Shown in pieces: positions 7,563 to 13,220 of a stretch of DNA of 13,220 nucleotides. Numbering within the stretch: position 1 is the stretch's first letter; every line of letters begins with the position of its first letter. The DNA is from Allobutyricicoccus pentlandensis (GTDB lineage Bacteria; Bacillota; Clostridia; Oscillospirales; QAMX01). The DNA lies in the NCBI GenBank assembly GCA_904398645.1, contig CAJFPH010000061.1, positions 1 to 13,220 of the forward strand, given 5' to 3'. Position numbers and translations under genes: made by a program. Below the pieces are notes generated by a model, which was not told the origin of the DNA, did no database searches, and saw only the letters and a list, made by a program, of their open reading frames with translations.

Positions 7563-8747
7563 TTATTCCCGGAGCACCGTCACCCCGATCTTTTGTACAC
7601 TTTCGCCCGTCGCACGGGCATATAACACGCGGTCCGTCACCCAAACGCGTAAACCAAGATCCGACACTACGCTTCCCTCGCCCTGTTTTGCAACCATATC
7701 CTGCGCGGTACGCAAAAGTAATGCCGCATGTTCCTGTTCATCAAGCGGCGCAGCATAAGTTTCATACTCATAATACGTTTCGCGGATGAGCGCAAACGGA
7801 AGCGTTGAACCGTCCGACAGCTCCACTTCATAACGGTTACTTATTTTATCATATTTGTCAAACGGTTTTCTACCGTCATTATAAAAATTTATGCGTATTT
7901 TTCCTAAACTTAGCGCATATCTTACACTTTTCTTCCCCGTTGGCACTTTGGTATACCCATCCAGCGGGATTGCCGCGGTTGCCTGATGCCAGACCCTCGC
8001 ATAAATATCCGCCGTGGAGTGCACGAGCATGGTCTTTTCATCCAGACGCAAATGTACAAGTCCTGAGACAAGCAGATCCCCCTCACGCACCATGGAACCG
8101 ACCTCTACCTGCTCTTCTCCCCGGAATACACGCATAATGGTAATGACGCCCGTTCGGTCTGAGACAATATCGGCCGGCTGCGAAGCGTCAAGTACCTCCG
8201 GCGTATTGCCGCGTTCGCGCACGTCCACAACGGCATGGCTTCCCTTGATCGTAACGGTAAACCAGGAAAGCTCCGGTATCTCAAGCAGAATTTTATTGCG
8301 CAGGCGCGACGCGTCCACCATTGAAACGCGCGTGCCAATGCCAACGCCCTCGGCTTTCATCGCGTCTAGTATTTCCGCAGGCGTCACTTGTTCATACCCT
8401 GTTACATCGATCGTCAAAATCAATGAATTCATTGCCCATAAGAAAAACGCCAGCACTGCCGCGCCAAACAGCAGTATATACCGCCGCCGTAAGCGGCGTG
8501 AACTATAAAGTGCGCCGCGTTTTTTTATCAGGCGCAGCGTACAGCCTGCATCACGCGCAACCGGACGGATACGACGGTAGTCACGGGCACTCATAGAAAG
8601 CATCATCCGGTTCGGCGTGACATACTGTACGTCCCAAAACGCAATTCCTGCGGCGACGCATTTATTAAAAAAGCGCTCGGGATGCACGCCTGTCACATCG
8701 CAGCGCACACTGCCGCGCATATAATTATGAAATCCTTTCAGTATCAT
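7563..8747 (-). CDS. yqfD: Sporulation protein YqfD
   Basis: YqfD is a membrane protein of endospore-forming Firmicutes expressed in the mother cell; in Bacillus it is under sigma-E control, but its molecular role is poorly known. The 394-residue product has a basic cytoplasmic N-terminal part, one clear transmembrane segment (about 90-112) directly after an Arg-rich stretch (RRLRRRY), and a large soluble C-terminal domain predicted to lie outside the membrane. An SLSWFTV-like segment (PELSWFTVTIKGSHAVVDVRE) fits the family. An excellent AGGAGGTG lies 5 bases before ATG 8747 and overlaps the yqfC stop codon, so the two genes are tightly coupled. A local AT-rich stretch inside it (about 7840-7920) is noted as a finding. 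Confidence 0.95.
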   Translation of the reverse strand: MILKGFHNYMRGSVRCDVTGVHPERFFNKCVAAGIAFWDVQYVTPNRMMLSMSARDYRRIRPVARDAGCTLRLIKKRGALYSSRRLRRRYILLFGAAVLAFFLWAMNSLILTIDVTGYEQVTPAEILDAMKAEGVGIGTRVSMVDASRLRNKILLEIPELSWFTVTIKGSHAVVDVRERGNTPEVLDASQPADIVSDRTGVITIMRVFRGEEQVEVGSMVREGDLLVSGLVHLRLDEKTMLVHSTADIYARVWHQATAAIPLDGYTKVPTGKKSVRYALSLGKIRINFYNDGRKPFDKYDKISNRYEVELSDGSTLPFALIRETYYEYETYAAPLDEQEHAALLLRTAQDMVAKQGEGSVVSDLGLRVWVTDRVLYARATGESVQKIGVTVLRE

Positions 8748-8758
8748 TTTTTCACCTC

Positions 8759-9031
8759 CTATTCTGTAAATTCCACCGACGCTATCAGTCCAAATACCTG
8801 CATGCCCATCTTATCCATCGCACTGATGCGTAATTCGGCGCCACGTATTGTTACCTCACAGGAATCCCGTGCCACCCGGATCTGCTCCGGACTATATTCG
8901 AGCAACACCGCTTTCCCTGTAATTAAAATGTCATCCCTTCCCGTAATCTCAAGGCGCGGTACCGGCAGCGCCGCGTCGGCAGGCAATTCCAGCGCCCGCG
9001 ACAGCCTCTGCGATAATTTCATTTTTGCCAT
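8759..9031 (-). CDS. yqfC: Sporulation protein YqfC (YabP/YqfC family)
   Basis: YqfC is a small protein of the YabP/YqfC family, found only in spore formers and expressed in the mother cell in Bacillus. The 90-residue product shows the family pattern LPRLEITG-like (PVPRLEITGRDDILITG, 24-40), followed by VLLEYSPEQIRV and a C-terminal GLIASVEF. There are no obvious membrane segments. Two ATG codons (9031 and 9022) are possible. 9031 is preferred because GGAGG and AGAGG lie upstream, though one is rather close (2 bases) and the other about 10 bases away. It is the first gene of the long minus-strand cluster and is divergent from ylbJ. Confidence 0.93.
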   Translation of the reverse strand: MAKMKLSQRLSRALELPADAALPVPRLEITGRDDILITGKAVLLEYSPEQIRVARDSCEVTIRGAELRISAMDKMGMQVFGLIASVEFTE

Positions 9032-9046
9032 ATCCTCTCAGCCTCC

Positions 9047-9074
9047 GCATATCCCCCCGTTTTCGGCGTATATT
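9047..9074 (+). promoter_or_regulatory. Possible sigma-E-like promoter of ylbJ
   Basis: GCATATC (9047-9053) and CGTATATT (9067-9074), 13 bases apart, partly match the sigma-E pattern (-35 with ATAT, -10 CATAnnnT). ylbJ is sigma-E dependent in Bacillus, which makes such a promoter expected here. The match is imperfect and was judged by eye. Confidence 0.3.
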
Positions 9075-9078
9075 TAAC

Positions 9079-9109
9079 TGAATATGAGCCGCGAAGGAGT
9101 GGTATATCA
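9079..9109 (-). promoter_or_regulatory. Possible sigma-E-like promoter of the yqfC operon
   Basis: On the minus strand, TGATATA (9109-9103), a 16-base spacer and CATATTCA (9086-9079) partly match the sigma-E pattern, upstream of yqfC. The first four bases of the -10 box match. No sigma-A promoter was seen in this 83-base divergent region. Confidence 0.3.
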
Positions 9110-9114
9110 TTCAT

Positions 9115-10275
9115 ATGTCGATCCGAAACAAAATAGGCATCTGTTATAAGGTATTGTTGGGAGCCGCAGTTCTCGGTACGGGCGTGGGGCTTGTGCTGTA
9201 TACTTCCGAATCCATTGAAACCGCTGGAAAAGCGGCGGCCATGTGCATCGAAGTCATTCTCCCCTCGCTTTTTCCCTTCCTTGTTGTCTCAAACCTGATC
9301 ATCGGCCTCGGTTTCGCGGAAGCCGTTGGCCGGATTGCTTCTCCTGTCATGCGCCGGTTATTTAACTTAAACGGCTCTTGTGCCAGCGCCTTTATCATGG
9401 GGATCGTCGGCGGATATCCCGTCGGTGCGCGCGCCGCGATTACGTCCTACGAACGGGGGCTGTGTACCAAAACAGAGTGTGAACGGATGCTTTCTTTCTG
9501 CAACAATTCCGGTCCCGCGTTCATTTTGGGCGTGGTAGGCGCCGGCGTATTCGCCAACTCCAGCGCCGGAATGCTCCTGTATCTGGCGCACGTCCTGGCC
9601 TCTCTCTCCGTGGGCATCTGTTTTCGGTTTTATAAACGGCACGAACCTGTTGCCCGTACGCGCGCCGTCACCTATGAAACGCAGAAGCCTTCCCGGGTCT
9701 TTGTCGATTCCGTACGTTCCGGTCTTGCAGGAATCGGAAACATCAGTGCGTTTGTTATTTTTTTCGCCGTTGCAATTAACCTGCTCTTTACCTCCGGCGC
9801 CCTGGGCGCGCTTGCACGCGGCATTGCGGCATTACTCACGCCGTTTGGCGTTGACAGCAGTAGTATCGAACGCCTGCTTGTCGGCGCAATCGAAATGACT
9901 TCCGGCCTGACATCCTTAAAGGGTGCCGCGGAAAGTATGAACGCGCGGCTCTCGATGGCTGCATTCATGCTGGGCTGGGCCGGTGTCAGCGTACACTGTC
10001 AGGTTTTAAGTTTCCTCGGCGACAGTGGTCTGTCGCTCGTACCATATTTGACCGGGAAACTTTTGCATGCCATACTCTCCGCCGTTTATATGGCCATCCT
10101 TTCCTACATATTTCCAATTGCTGTAGACACCGCCGCAATTGCGGCCGGGCAGGTTGAAATCCTGACACAAATGGACATCGTTGCCTATCTGGTCTGTGCG
10201 CTTATCAACTGTGCCGCTGTTGTGTTAACACTTTTTTTACTGTGGGCCTGGGACAAAATTGCCGGAAGGGTTTGA
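9115..10275 (+). CDS. ylbJ: Sporulation integral membrane protein YlbJ
   Basis: YlbJ is a polytopic membrane protein with a Gate/nucleoside-recognition domain, conserved among spore formers and required for normal spore formation in Bacillus; its transported substrate, if any, is unknown. The 386-residue product is strongly hydrophobic, with about eight membrane segments. It shows the family motifs GIVGGYPVGA (96-105) and FCNNSGPAFILG (128-139), and a second, related half (SGLAGIGNISAFVIFF). The gene is divergent from yqfC. GAAGGAG lies unusually far (about 15 bases) from ATG 9115, but no better in-frame start exists nearby. A sigma-A-like promoter for the next gene overlaps its stop codon. 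Confidence 0.95.
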   Translation: MSIRNKIGICYKVLLGAAVLGTGVGLVLYTSESIETAGKAAAMCIEVILPSLFPFLVVSNLIIGLGFAEAVGRIASPVMRRLFNLNGSCASAFIMGIVGGYPVGARAAITSYERGLCTKTECERMLSFCNNSGPAFILGVVGAGVFANSSAGMLLYLAHVLASLSVGICFRFYKRHEPVARTRAVTYETQKPSRVFVDSVRSGLAGIGNISAFVIFFAVAINLLFTSGALGALARGIAALLTPFGVDSSSIERLLVGAIEMTSGLTSLKGAAESMNARLSMAAFMLGWAGVSVHCQVLSFLGDSGLSLVPYLTGKLLHAILSAVYMAILSYIFPIAVDTAAIAAGQVEILTQMDIVAYLVCALINCAAVVLTLFLLWAWDKIAGRV

Positions 10276-10300
10276 TAATTGTCAAAAATTCGTGTATACT
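10272..10300 (+). promoter_or_regulatory. Sigma-A-type promoter upstream of the DUF3795-like gene
   Basis: TTGATA (10272-10277), a 17-base spacer and TATACT (10295-10300) form a near-consensus promoter. Its -35 box overlaps the ylbJ stop codon. Transcription would start near 10307. Confidence 0.7.
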
Positions 10301-10331
10301 AAATACCATGCACGGGGTGTTCGGTTTGAAT

Positions 10332-10359
10332 TGCCCTTTTCCATAAAGGCACACTTTTT
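10332..10359 (+). terminator. Possible weak terminator or attenuator between ylbJ and the DUF3795-like gene
   Basis: TGCC (10332-10335) pairs with GGCA (10348-10351). The stem is extended by TTT/AAA across one bulged C, with five T residues at 10355-10359. It is short and lies downstream of the promoter at 10272-10300, so it could end ylbJ readthrough or attenuate the next gene. Confidence 0.3.
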
Positions 10360-10376
10360 CAGAGAGAGGGAAATGT

Positions 10377-10874
10377 ATGAAACAAGAAAAACTGCTGGAC
10401 CGTATCGCACCGTGTTCTCTGCTCTGTTATACCTGCACAGGCTTTCGCGATGGTCCGGTGTCGGCATGTGCCGGTCAATTAAGCGTCTATCTTGAAGGAT
10501 TCTGTGAAATGCGAGAGACTTACCTATCGGAGGATGCCCGTAAAGCCTGGCGCTCACAATTTGATGAATTTCATAATACCCTGAAACATATGAGCGGCGG
10601 GTCCTGTCCCGGCTGCCGTAAGGGGCCCGGTCCCGGCTGTATCCACAACTGTTTCATACCGGATTGTGCAAAGGCGCACGGCGTGGATTTCTGCGCGGAA
10701 TGCAAAGAGTTTCCCTGCCGGGAAGCGGCAGACTTTTTTGCAGCTCGCGACGGACGTCTCCGCCATGCCTGGGAAGATGGAAACAGACGGTTGCAAGAAC
10801 TTGGCGCCGAGGCTTACTTCAAGGAAAAAGAGCACACGTCGCATTACATACATTACAAAAACAAATCGGTATGA
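10377..10874 (+). CDS. Cysteine-rich DUF3795-type protein, putative zinc binding
   Basis: The 165-residue product has 13 cysteines and no signal peptide or membrane segment. The pattern APCSLLCYTC near the N-terminus, CPGC at 77-80, then CIHNCFIPDC and the block HGVDFCAECKEFPC (101-114) fits the DUF3795 family. Those are small cytoplasmic proteins of anaerobes, presumed to bind zinc or another metal; their function is unknown. GAGAGGG lies about 6 bases before ATG 10377; an ATG at 10373 is in another frame. The gene has its own promoter at 10272-10300 and is followed after 56 bases by another small cysteine-rich gene, probably in the same transcript. Assignment to the family is from pattern memory, not a search. 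Confidence 0.85.
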   Translation: MKQEKLLDRIAPCSLLCYTCTGFRDGPVSACAGQLSVYLEGFCEMRETYLSEDARKAWRSQFDEFHNTLKHMSGGSCPGCRKGPGPGCIHNCFIPDCAKAHGVDFCAECKEFPCREAADFFAARDGRLRHAWEDGNRRLQELGAEAYFKEKEHTSHYIHYKNKSV

Positions 10875-10930
10875 CCGGAACCCGCGTGAAGTAACGCCTG
10901 GTTTTTCATGCAGAGTTTTGAGGAGGAACT

Positions 10931-11134
10931 ATGCTTTTCCGAAAGGATATCCCGCATTGTTGTGCACATTGCTTACACGCAGTACCGCTCGATTCCGCAG
11001 ATATGCTCTGCCGCAAATACGGCGTCGTCGGTGCAAGACATGCGTGCCGCAGGTTCAAATACGACCCTACAAAGCGTCTGCCTGCACCAAAAATGAATAT
11101 TAATACAGCTCTTGATTTCAAAATTGACCCGTAA
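10931..11134 (+). CDS. Small cysteine-rich conserved-type protein (67 residues), function unknown
   Basis: A very good ribosome binding site (GAGGAGG, 4 bases before the ATG) marks this short frame as real. The product begins LFRKDI, then CCAHC (10-14), C27 and C39. It continues RRFKYDPTKRLPAPK, a layout I associate with small uncharacterised clostridial proteins (two CXXC-like halves followed by FxYDPxKRxP). Metal binding by C11, C14, C27 and C39 is plausible. The last 15 residues look unconserved. The gene follows the DUF3795-like gene by 56 bases without a terminator, so co-transcription is likely. Overlapping frames in this stretch lack a ribosome binding site. Confidence 0.75.
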   Translation: MLFRKDIPHCCAHCLHAVPLDSADMLCRKYGVVGARHACRRFKYDPTKRLPAPKMNINTALDFKIDP

Positions 11135-11136
11135 AT

Positions 11137-11156
11137 GTCCAATCTGTAAGTTGGAC
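11137..11156. repeat. Short inverted repeat after the small cysteine-rich gene
   Basis: GTCCAA (11137-11142) and TTGGAC (11151-11156) form a perfect 6-bp inverted repeat with an 8-base loop, 2 bases after the stop codon. A loose AT-rich stretch follows instead of a proper T run. It may be a weak terminator or a distal operator of pckG. Confidence 0.3.
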
Positions 11157-11198
11157 TATTCAAATTTTACAATTATGTTCCTCTTCTCTTGCAATATT

Positions 11199-11212
11199 TT
11201 GTGTTGACACAA
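11199..11212. promoter_or_regulatory. Candidate operator over the pckG -35 box
   Basis: TTGTGT-TG-ACACAA is a perfect 6-2-6 inverted repeat that covers the -35 hexamer (11204-11209). A repressor bound here would block RNA polymerase. The half-site resembles that of several regulator families, including Rex (TTGTGA type), but the spacing is shorter than in Rex sites, so no regulator is named. Confidence 0.4.
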
Positions 11213-11232
11213 GTTTGAGTCCTTGCTATAAT
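11204..11232 (+). promoter_or_regulatory. Consensus sigma-A promoter of pckG
   Basis: TTGACA (11204-11209), a 17-base spacer and TATAAT (11227-11232) match the consensus at every position. The predicted start near 11239 leaves a short leader of about 30 bases. This fits the strong expression suggested by pckG codon use. Confidence 0.93.
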
Positions 11233-11268
11233 AGTTTGAGAATAAAATTATGAAAAGGAGACTATATC

Positions 11269-13053
11269 ATGACCAATAATAAGGCTGTCCTTTCCTGGGT
11301 TGACGAGATGGTTGCGCTGACCAAGCCCGACCGTGTCGTCTGGATTGACGGCAGCGAAGATCAATTGAATGAACTCCGTGCTGAGGCCTGCAGGACTGGT
11401 GAAATGGAGCTTTTGAACCAGGATCTACTTCCCGGCTGCTACTATCACCGCACTGCCGTAAATGACGTTGCTCGTGTTGAAAACCGCACGTTCATTTGTA
11501 CGCCGACGAAGGAAGAAGCCGGCCCCACTAACAACTGGATGGCTCCGGACGAAATGTACAAGCTTCTGTGGGGTCTTTATGACGGCGCCATGCGTGGCCG
11601 TACCTGCTATGTGCTCCCCTACTCCATGGCCCCTGTCGGTTCTCCGTTTGCCAAATACGGTATTGAAATTACCGACTCCATTTACGTCGTCTTGAACATG
11701 AATATCATGACCCGTATCGGTCAGAAGGTTCTTGACGCGCTCGGTGACAATCCTGATTTCATTAAGGGCATCCATGCAAAGAAGGACATCGATGAGGAAA
11801 ATCGCTACATTGTCCAGTTCCCGCAGGATAACTACATCTGCTCCGTCAACTCCGGTTACGGCGGAAACGTTCTCCTTGGTAAAAAATGCTTTGCTCTCCG
11901 TATTGCTTCCTACCTGGGCCGCAACGAGGGCTGGATGGCCGAGCATATGCTCATCCTCGGCATCAAGTTCCCGGATGGTTCCAAGAAGTATGTTACCGGT
12001 GCATTCCCGTCTGCCTGCGGTAAGACGAACCTCGCCATGTTGATCCCGCCGAAGGAGTTCCTCGATCAGGGCTACGCAGTTGAGACGGTTGGCGATGATA
12101 TCGCTTGGCTGCGTGTCGGTGAAGACGGACAACTCTATGCAATCAACCCCGAATATGGTTTCTTTGGCGTTGCACCTGGCACCAATGAGAAGTCCAACCC
12201 CAACGCACTGGCTTCTACGCGTAAGAACACCATCTTCACCAATGTTGTTAAGACGCCTGAAGGCGGCGTCTGGTGGGAGGGTCTTGATAAGAACCCGCCG
12301 CATGGCGCATTGAATTGGAAGGGCGAACCCTGGAATCCGGACGATGGATCCAAGGGCGCGCATCCGAACTCTCGTTTCACTGCGCCGGCTATCAACTGCC
12401 CGTGCATCAGCCCCGAATTTGAGAATCCGCAGGGCGTGCCGATTTCTGCCATTATCTTTGGCGGCCGCCGTGCCAAGACTGCTCCGCTGGTTTACGAGTC
12501 CCGTGATTGGACGCACGGTGTATTTGTCGGTTCCATCATGGCTTCCGAGACGACCGCGGCCGCTTCCGGCGCTGTTGGCGTTGTCCGCCGTGACCCGATG
12601 GCCATGCTCCCGTTCTGCGGTTACAACATGGGGGATTACTGGCAGCACTGGCTTGACATGGGCAAGAAGATCACAAAGAAGCCGCATATCTTTAACGTCA
12701 ACTGGTTCCGTCTTGACGACGAGGGCAACTTCATGTGGCCGGGCTTTGGCGATAACTTCCGCGTTCTTCTCTGGATCATCGCCCGTTGCGAGGGTAAGGT
12801 CGACGCTGTGGATACCGCGATTGGCTATGTTCCGAAGCCTGAGGACATTGATCTCACCGGTCTTGATTATGAAATCAAGAAGGGGCATAAGTTTACGATT
12901 GATGACCTCAAATCCATCCTTACGATTGATAAGGATTCCTGGATTGCCGACCTTGACAGCATTAAGGAGTTTTACGGCAAGTTCTCCGAGGGTAAAGTTC
13001 CGAAGGAGCTTTGGGCCGAGCTTGCAAAGCTCGAGGAGAACCTCACAAAGTAA
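11269..13053 (+). CDS. pckG: Phosphoenolpyruvate carboxykinase (GTP)
   Basis: This enzyme interconverts oxaloacetate plus GTP with phosphoenolpyruvate, CO2 and GDP. It serves gluconeogenesis or, in fermentative anaerobes, CO2 fixation to oxaloacetate. The 594-residue protein has the usual length. It shows the P-loop FPSACGKTNLAM (246-257, with reactive Cys250), the metal-binding VGDDIAW (274-280) and FFGVAPGT (298-305). The guanine-binding phenylalanines are also present (NWF480, F488, PGF493), spaced exactly as in the vertebrate enzyme. The last feature separates it from the unrelated-length ATP form (pckA). AAGGAG lies 8 bases before ATG 11269. Lys is mostly AAG and Arg mostly CGT, a stronger bias than in the neighbours, suggesting high expression. 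It has a consensus promoter with a possible operator and its own terminator, so it is probably a single-gene unit. Confidence 0.98.
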   Translation: MTNNKAVLSWVDEMVALTKPDRVVWIDGSEDQLNELRAEACRTGEMELLNQDLLPGCYYHRTAVNDVARVENRTFICTPTKEEAGPTNNWMAPDEMYKLLWGLYDGAMRGRTCYVLPYSMAPVGSPFAKYGIEITDSIYVVLNMNIMTRIGQKVLDALGDNPDFIKGIHAKKDIDEENRYIVQFPQDNYICSVNSGYGGNVLLGKKCFALRIASYLGRNEGWMAEHMLILGIKFPDGSKKYVTGAFPSACGKTNLAMLIPPKEFLDQGYAVETVGDDIAWLRVGEDGQLYAINPEYGFFGVAPGTNEKSNPNALASTRKNTIFTNVVKTPEGGVWWEGLDKNPPHGALNWKGEPWNPDDGSKGAHPNSRFTAPAINCPCISPEFENPQGVPISAIIFGGRRAKTAPLVYESRDWTHGVFVGSIMASETTAAASGAVGVVRRDPMAMLPFCGYNMGDYWQHWLDMGKKITKKPHIFNVNWFRLDDEGNFMWPGFGDNFRVLLWIIARCEGKVDAVDTAIGYVPKPEDIDLTGLDYEIKKGHKFTIDDLKSILTIDKDSWIADLDSIKEFYGKFSEGKVPKELWAELAKLEENLTK

Positions 13054-13067
13054 GTTTTTAATCATAA

Positions 13068-13101
13068 ACCGGCGGTATGTTCGCATACCGCCGGTCTTTT
13101 T
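13068..13101 (+). terminator. Rho-independent terminator of pckG
   Basis: A perfect 12-bp GC-rich stem (ACCGGCGGTATG, 13068-13079, against 13084-13095) with a TTCG tetraloop is followed by C and five T residues (13097-13101). It begins 15 bases after the pckG stop codon. Confidence 0.95.
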
Positions 13102-13131
13102 ATATTTGCGGCAAGCGCTCGTGGCGTGTTG

Positions 13132-13160
13132 TTGACAAAAGCCCACTTTCACAGTATACT
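13132..13160 (+). promoter_or_regulatory. Sigma-A-type promoter of the gene starting at 13189
   Basis: TTGACA (13132-13137), a 17-base spacer and TATACT (13155-13160) form a near-consensus promoter, 28 bases upstream of the next start codon. Confidence 0.85.
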
Positions 13161-13188
13161 GTCCTTATATAATGGTTTGGAGGCCGCT

Positions 13189-13220
13189 ATGGACCTTACA
13201 TTATGCCCCGTTGATGCATC
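13189..13220 (+). CDS. Start of an unidentified gene, cut by the window edge
   Basis: ATG 13189 follows GGAGG (13179-13183) by 5 bases and lies just downstream of a good promoter. Only ten codons are visible (MDLTLCPVDA, then a partial codon), too few to identify the product. Promoter and ribosome binding site make a real gene likely. Confidence 0.7.
   Translation, partial: MDLTLCPVDA

Noticed and set aside
10666..11103. A 145-codon plus-strand frame overlapping the DUF3795-like and small cysteine-rich genes
   Set aside because: It is in a different frame from both, lacks a ribosome binding site, and its Arg/Cys-rich sequence comes from reading the real genes out of frame.
11199..11212. A Rex or CRP/FNR binding site at the pckG promoter
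   Set aside because: The half-sites are similar, but the 2-base spacing is wrong for both consensus patterns, so only an unnamed candidate operator is reported.
11425..13152. A 575-codon open frame on the minus strand opposite pckG
   Set aside because: It is a shadow of the strongly biased pckG coding frame: rare TTA, CTA and TCA codons in the sense strand leave few antisense stops. It also runs through the pckG terminator and has no recognisable domain.
1..13220. CRISPR arrays, insertion sequences, phage genes, toxin-antitoxin pairs, tRNA or rRNA genes
   Set aside because: No regularly spaced repeats, transposase, integrase or structural RNA signature was seen; gaps between genes are short and hold promoters or terminators.

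Overview
The window looks like a piece of a Gram-positive, endospore-forming Firmicutes (Clostridia-type) chromosome with moderate-to-high GC. The basis is the Firmicutes-specific sporulation genes yqfC, yqfD and ylbJ, strong purine-rich Shine-Dalgarno sequences, sigma-A-like promoters, and the clostridial gene order yqfC-yqfD-phoH-ybeY-era-recO. The species cannot be named. No phage, insertion sequence, CRISPR array, tRNA or rRNA was seen; this is ordinary core chromosome with a few unusual details.

Left part, minus strand (1-9031). Reading in the direction of transcription from the right: yqfC, yqfD, phoH, ybeY, era, recO and mutS2 are packed head to tail with gaps of 8-45 bases or short overlaps, probably as one transcription unit. 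It combines sporulation genes with ribosome maturation (YbeY, Era, PhoH) and DNA repair (RecO, MutS2). After mutS2 comes a short gene for an HPr-family protein with its own promoter and a strong terminator. A 350-base AT-rich gap follows, carrying the promoter of uvrC, whose 3' part lies outside the window. The HPr-family protein has tyrosine instead of the catalytic histidine at position 15 but keeps serine 46. It therefore resembles the regulator Crh rather than a sugar-transport phosphocarrier. This is the most interesting point in the window.

Right part, plus strand (9115-13220). ylbJ is divergent from yqfC across an 83-base region with sigma-E-like elements on both strands. A sigma-A-like promoter overlapping the ylbJ stop codon precedes a cysteine-rich DUF3795-type gene. 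A second, very small cysteine-rich gene (67 codons) follows with an excellent ribosome binding site. Then comes pckG, a GTP-dependent phosphoenolpyruvate carboxykinase with a consensus promoter, an inverted repeat over its -35 box, strong codon bias and a perfect 12-bp terminator. The last 90 bases hold another good promoter and the first ten codons of an unidentified gene.

Functionally the window joins DNA repair (uvrC, mutS2, recO), ribosome assembly (era, ybeY, phoH), sporulation (yqfC, yqfD, ylbJ) and carbon metabolism or its control (HPr-like protein, pckG).
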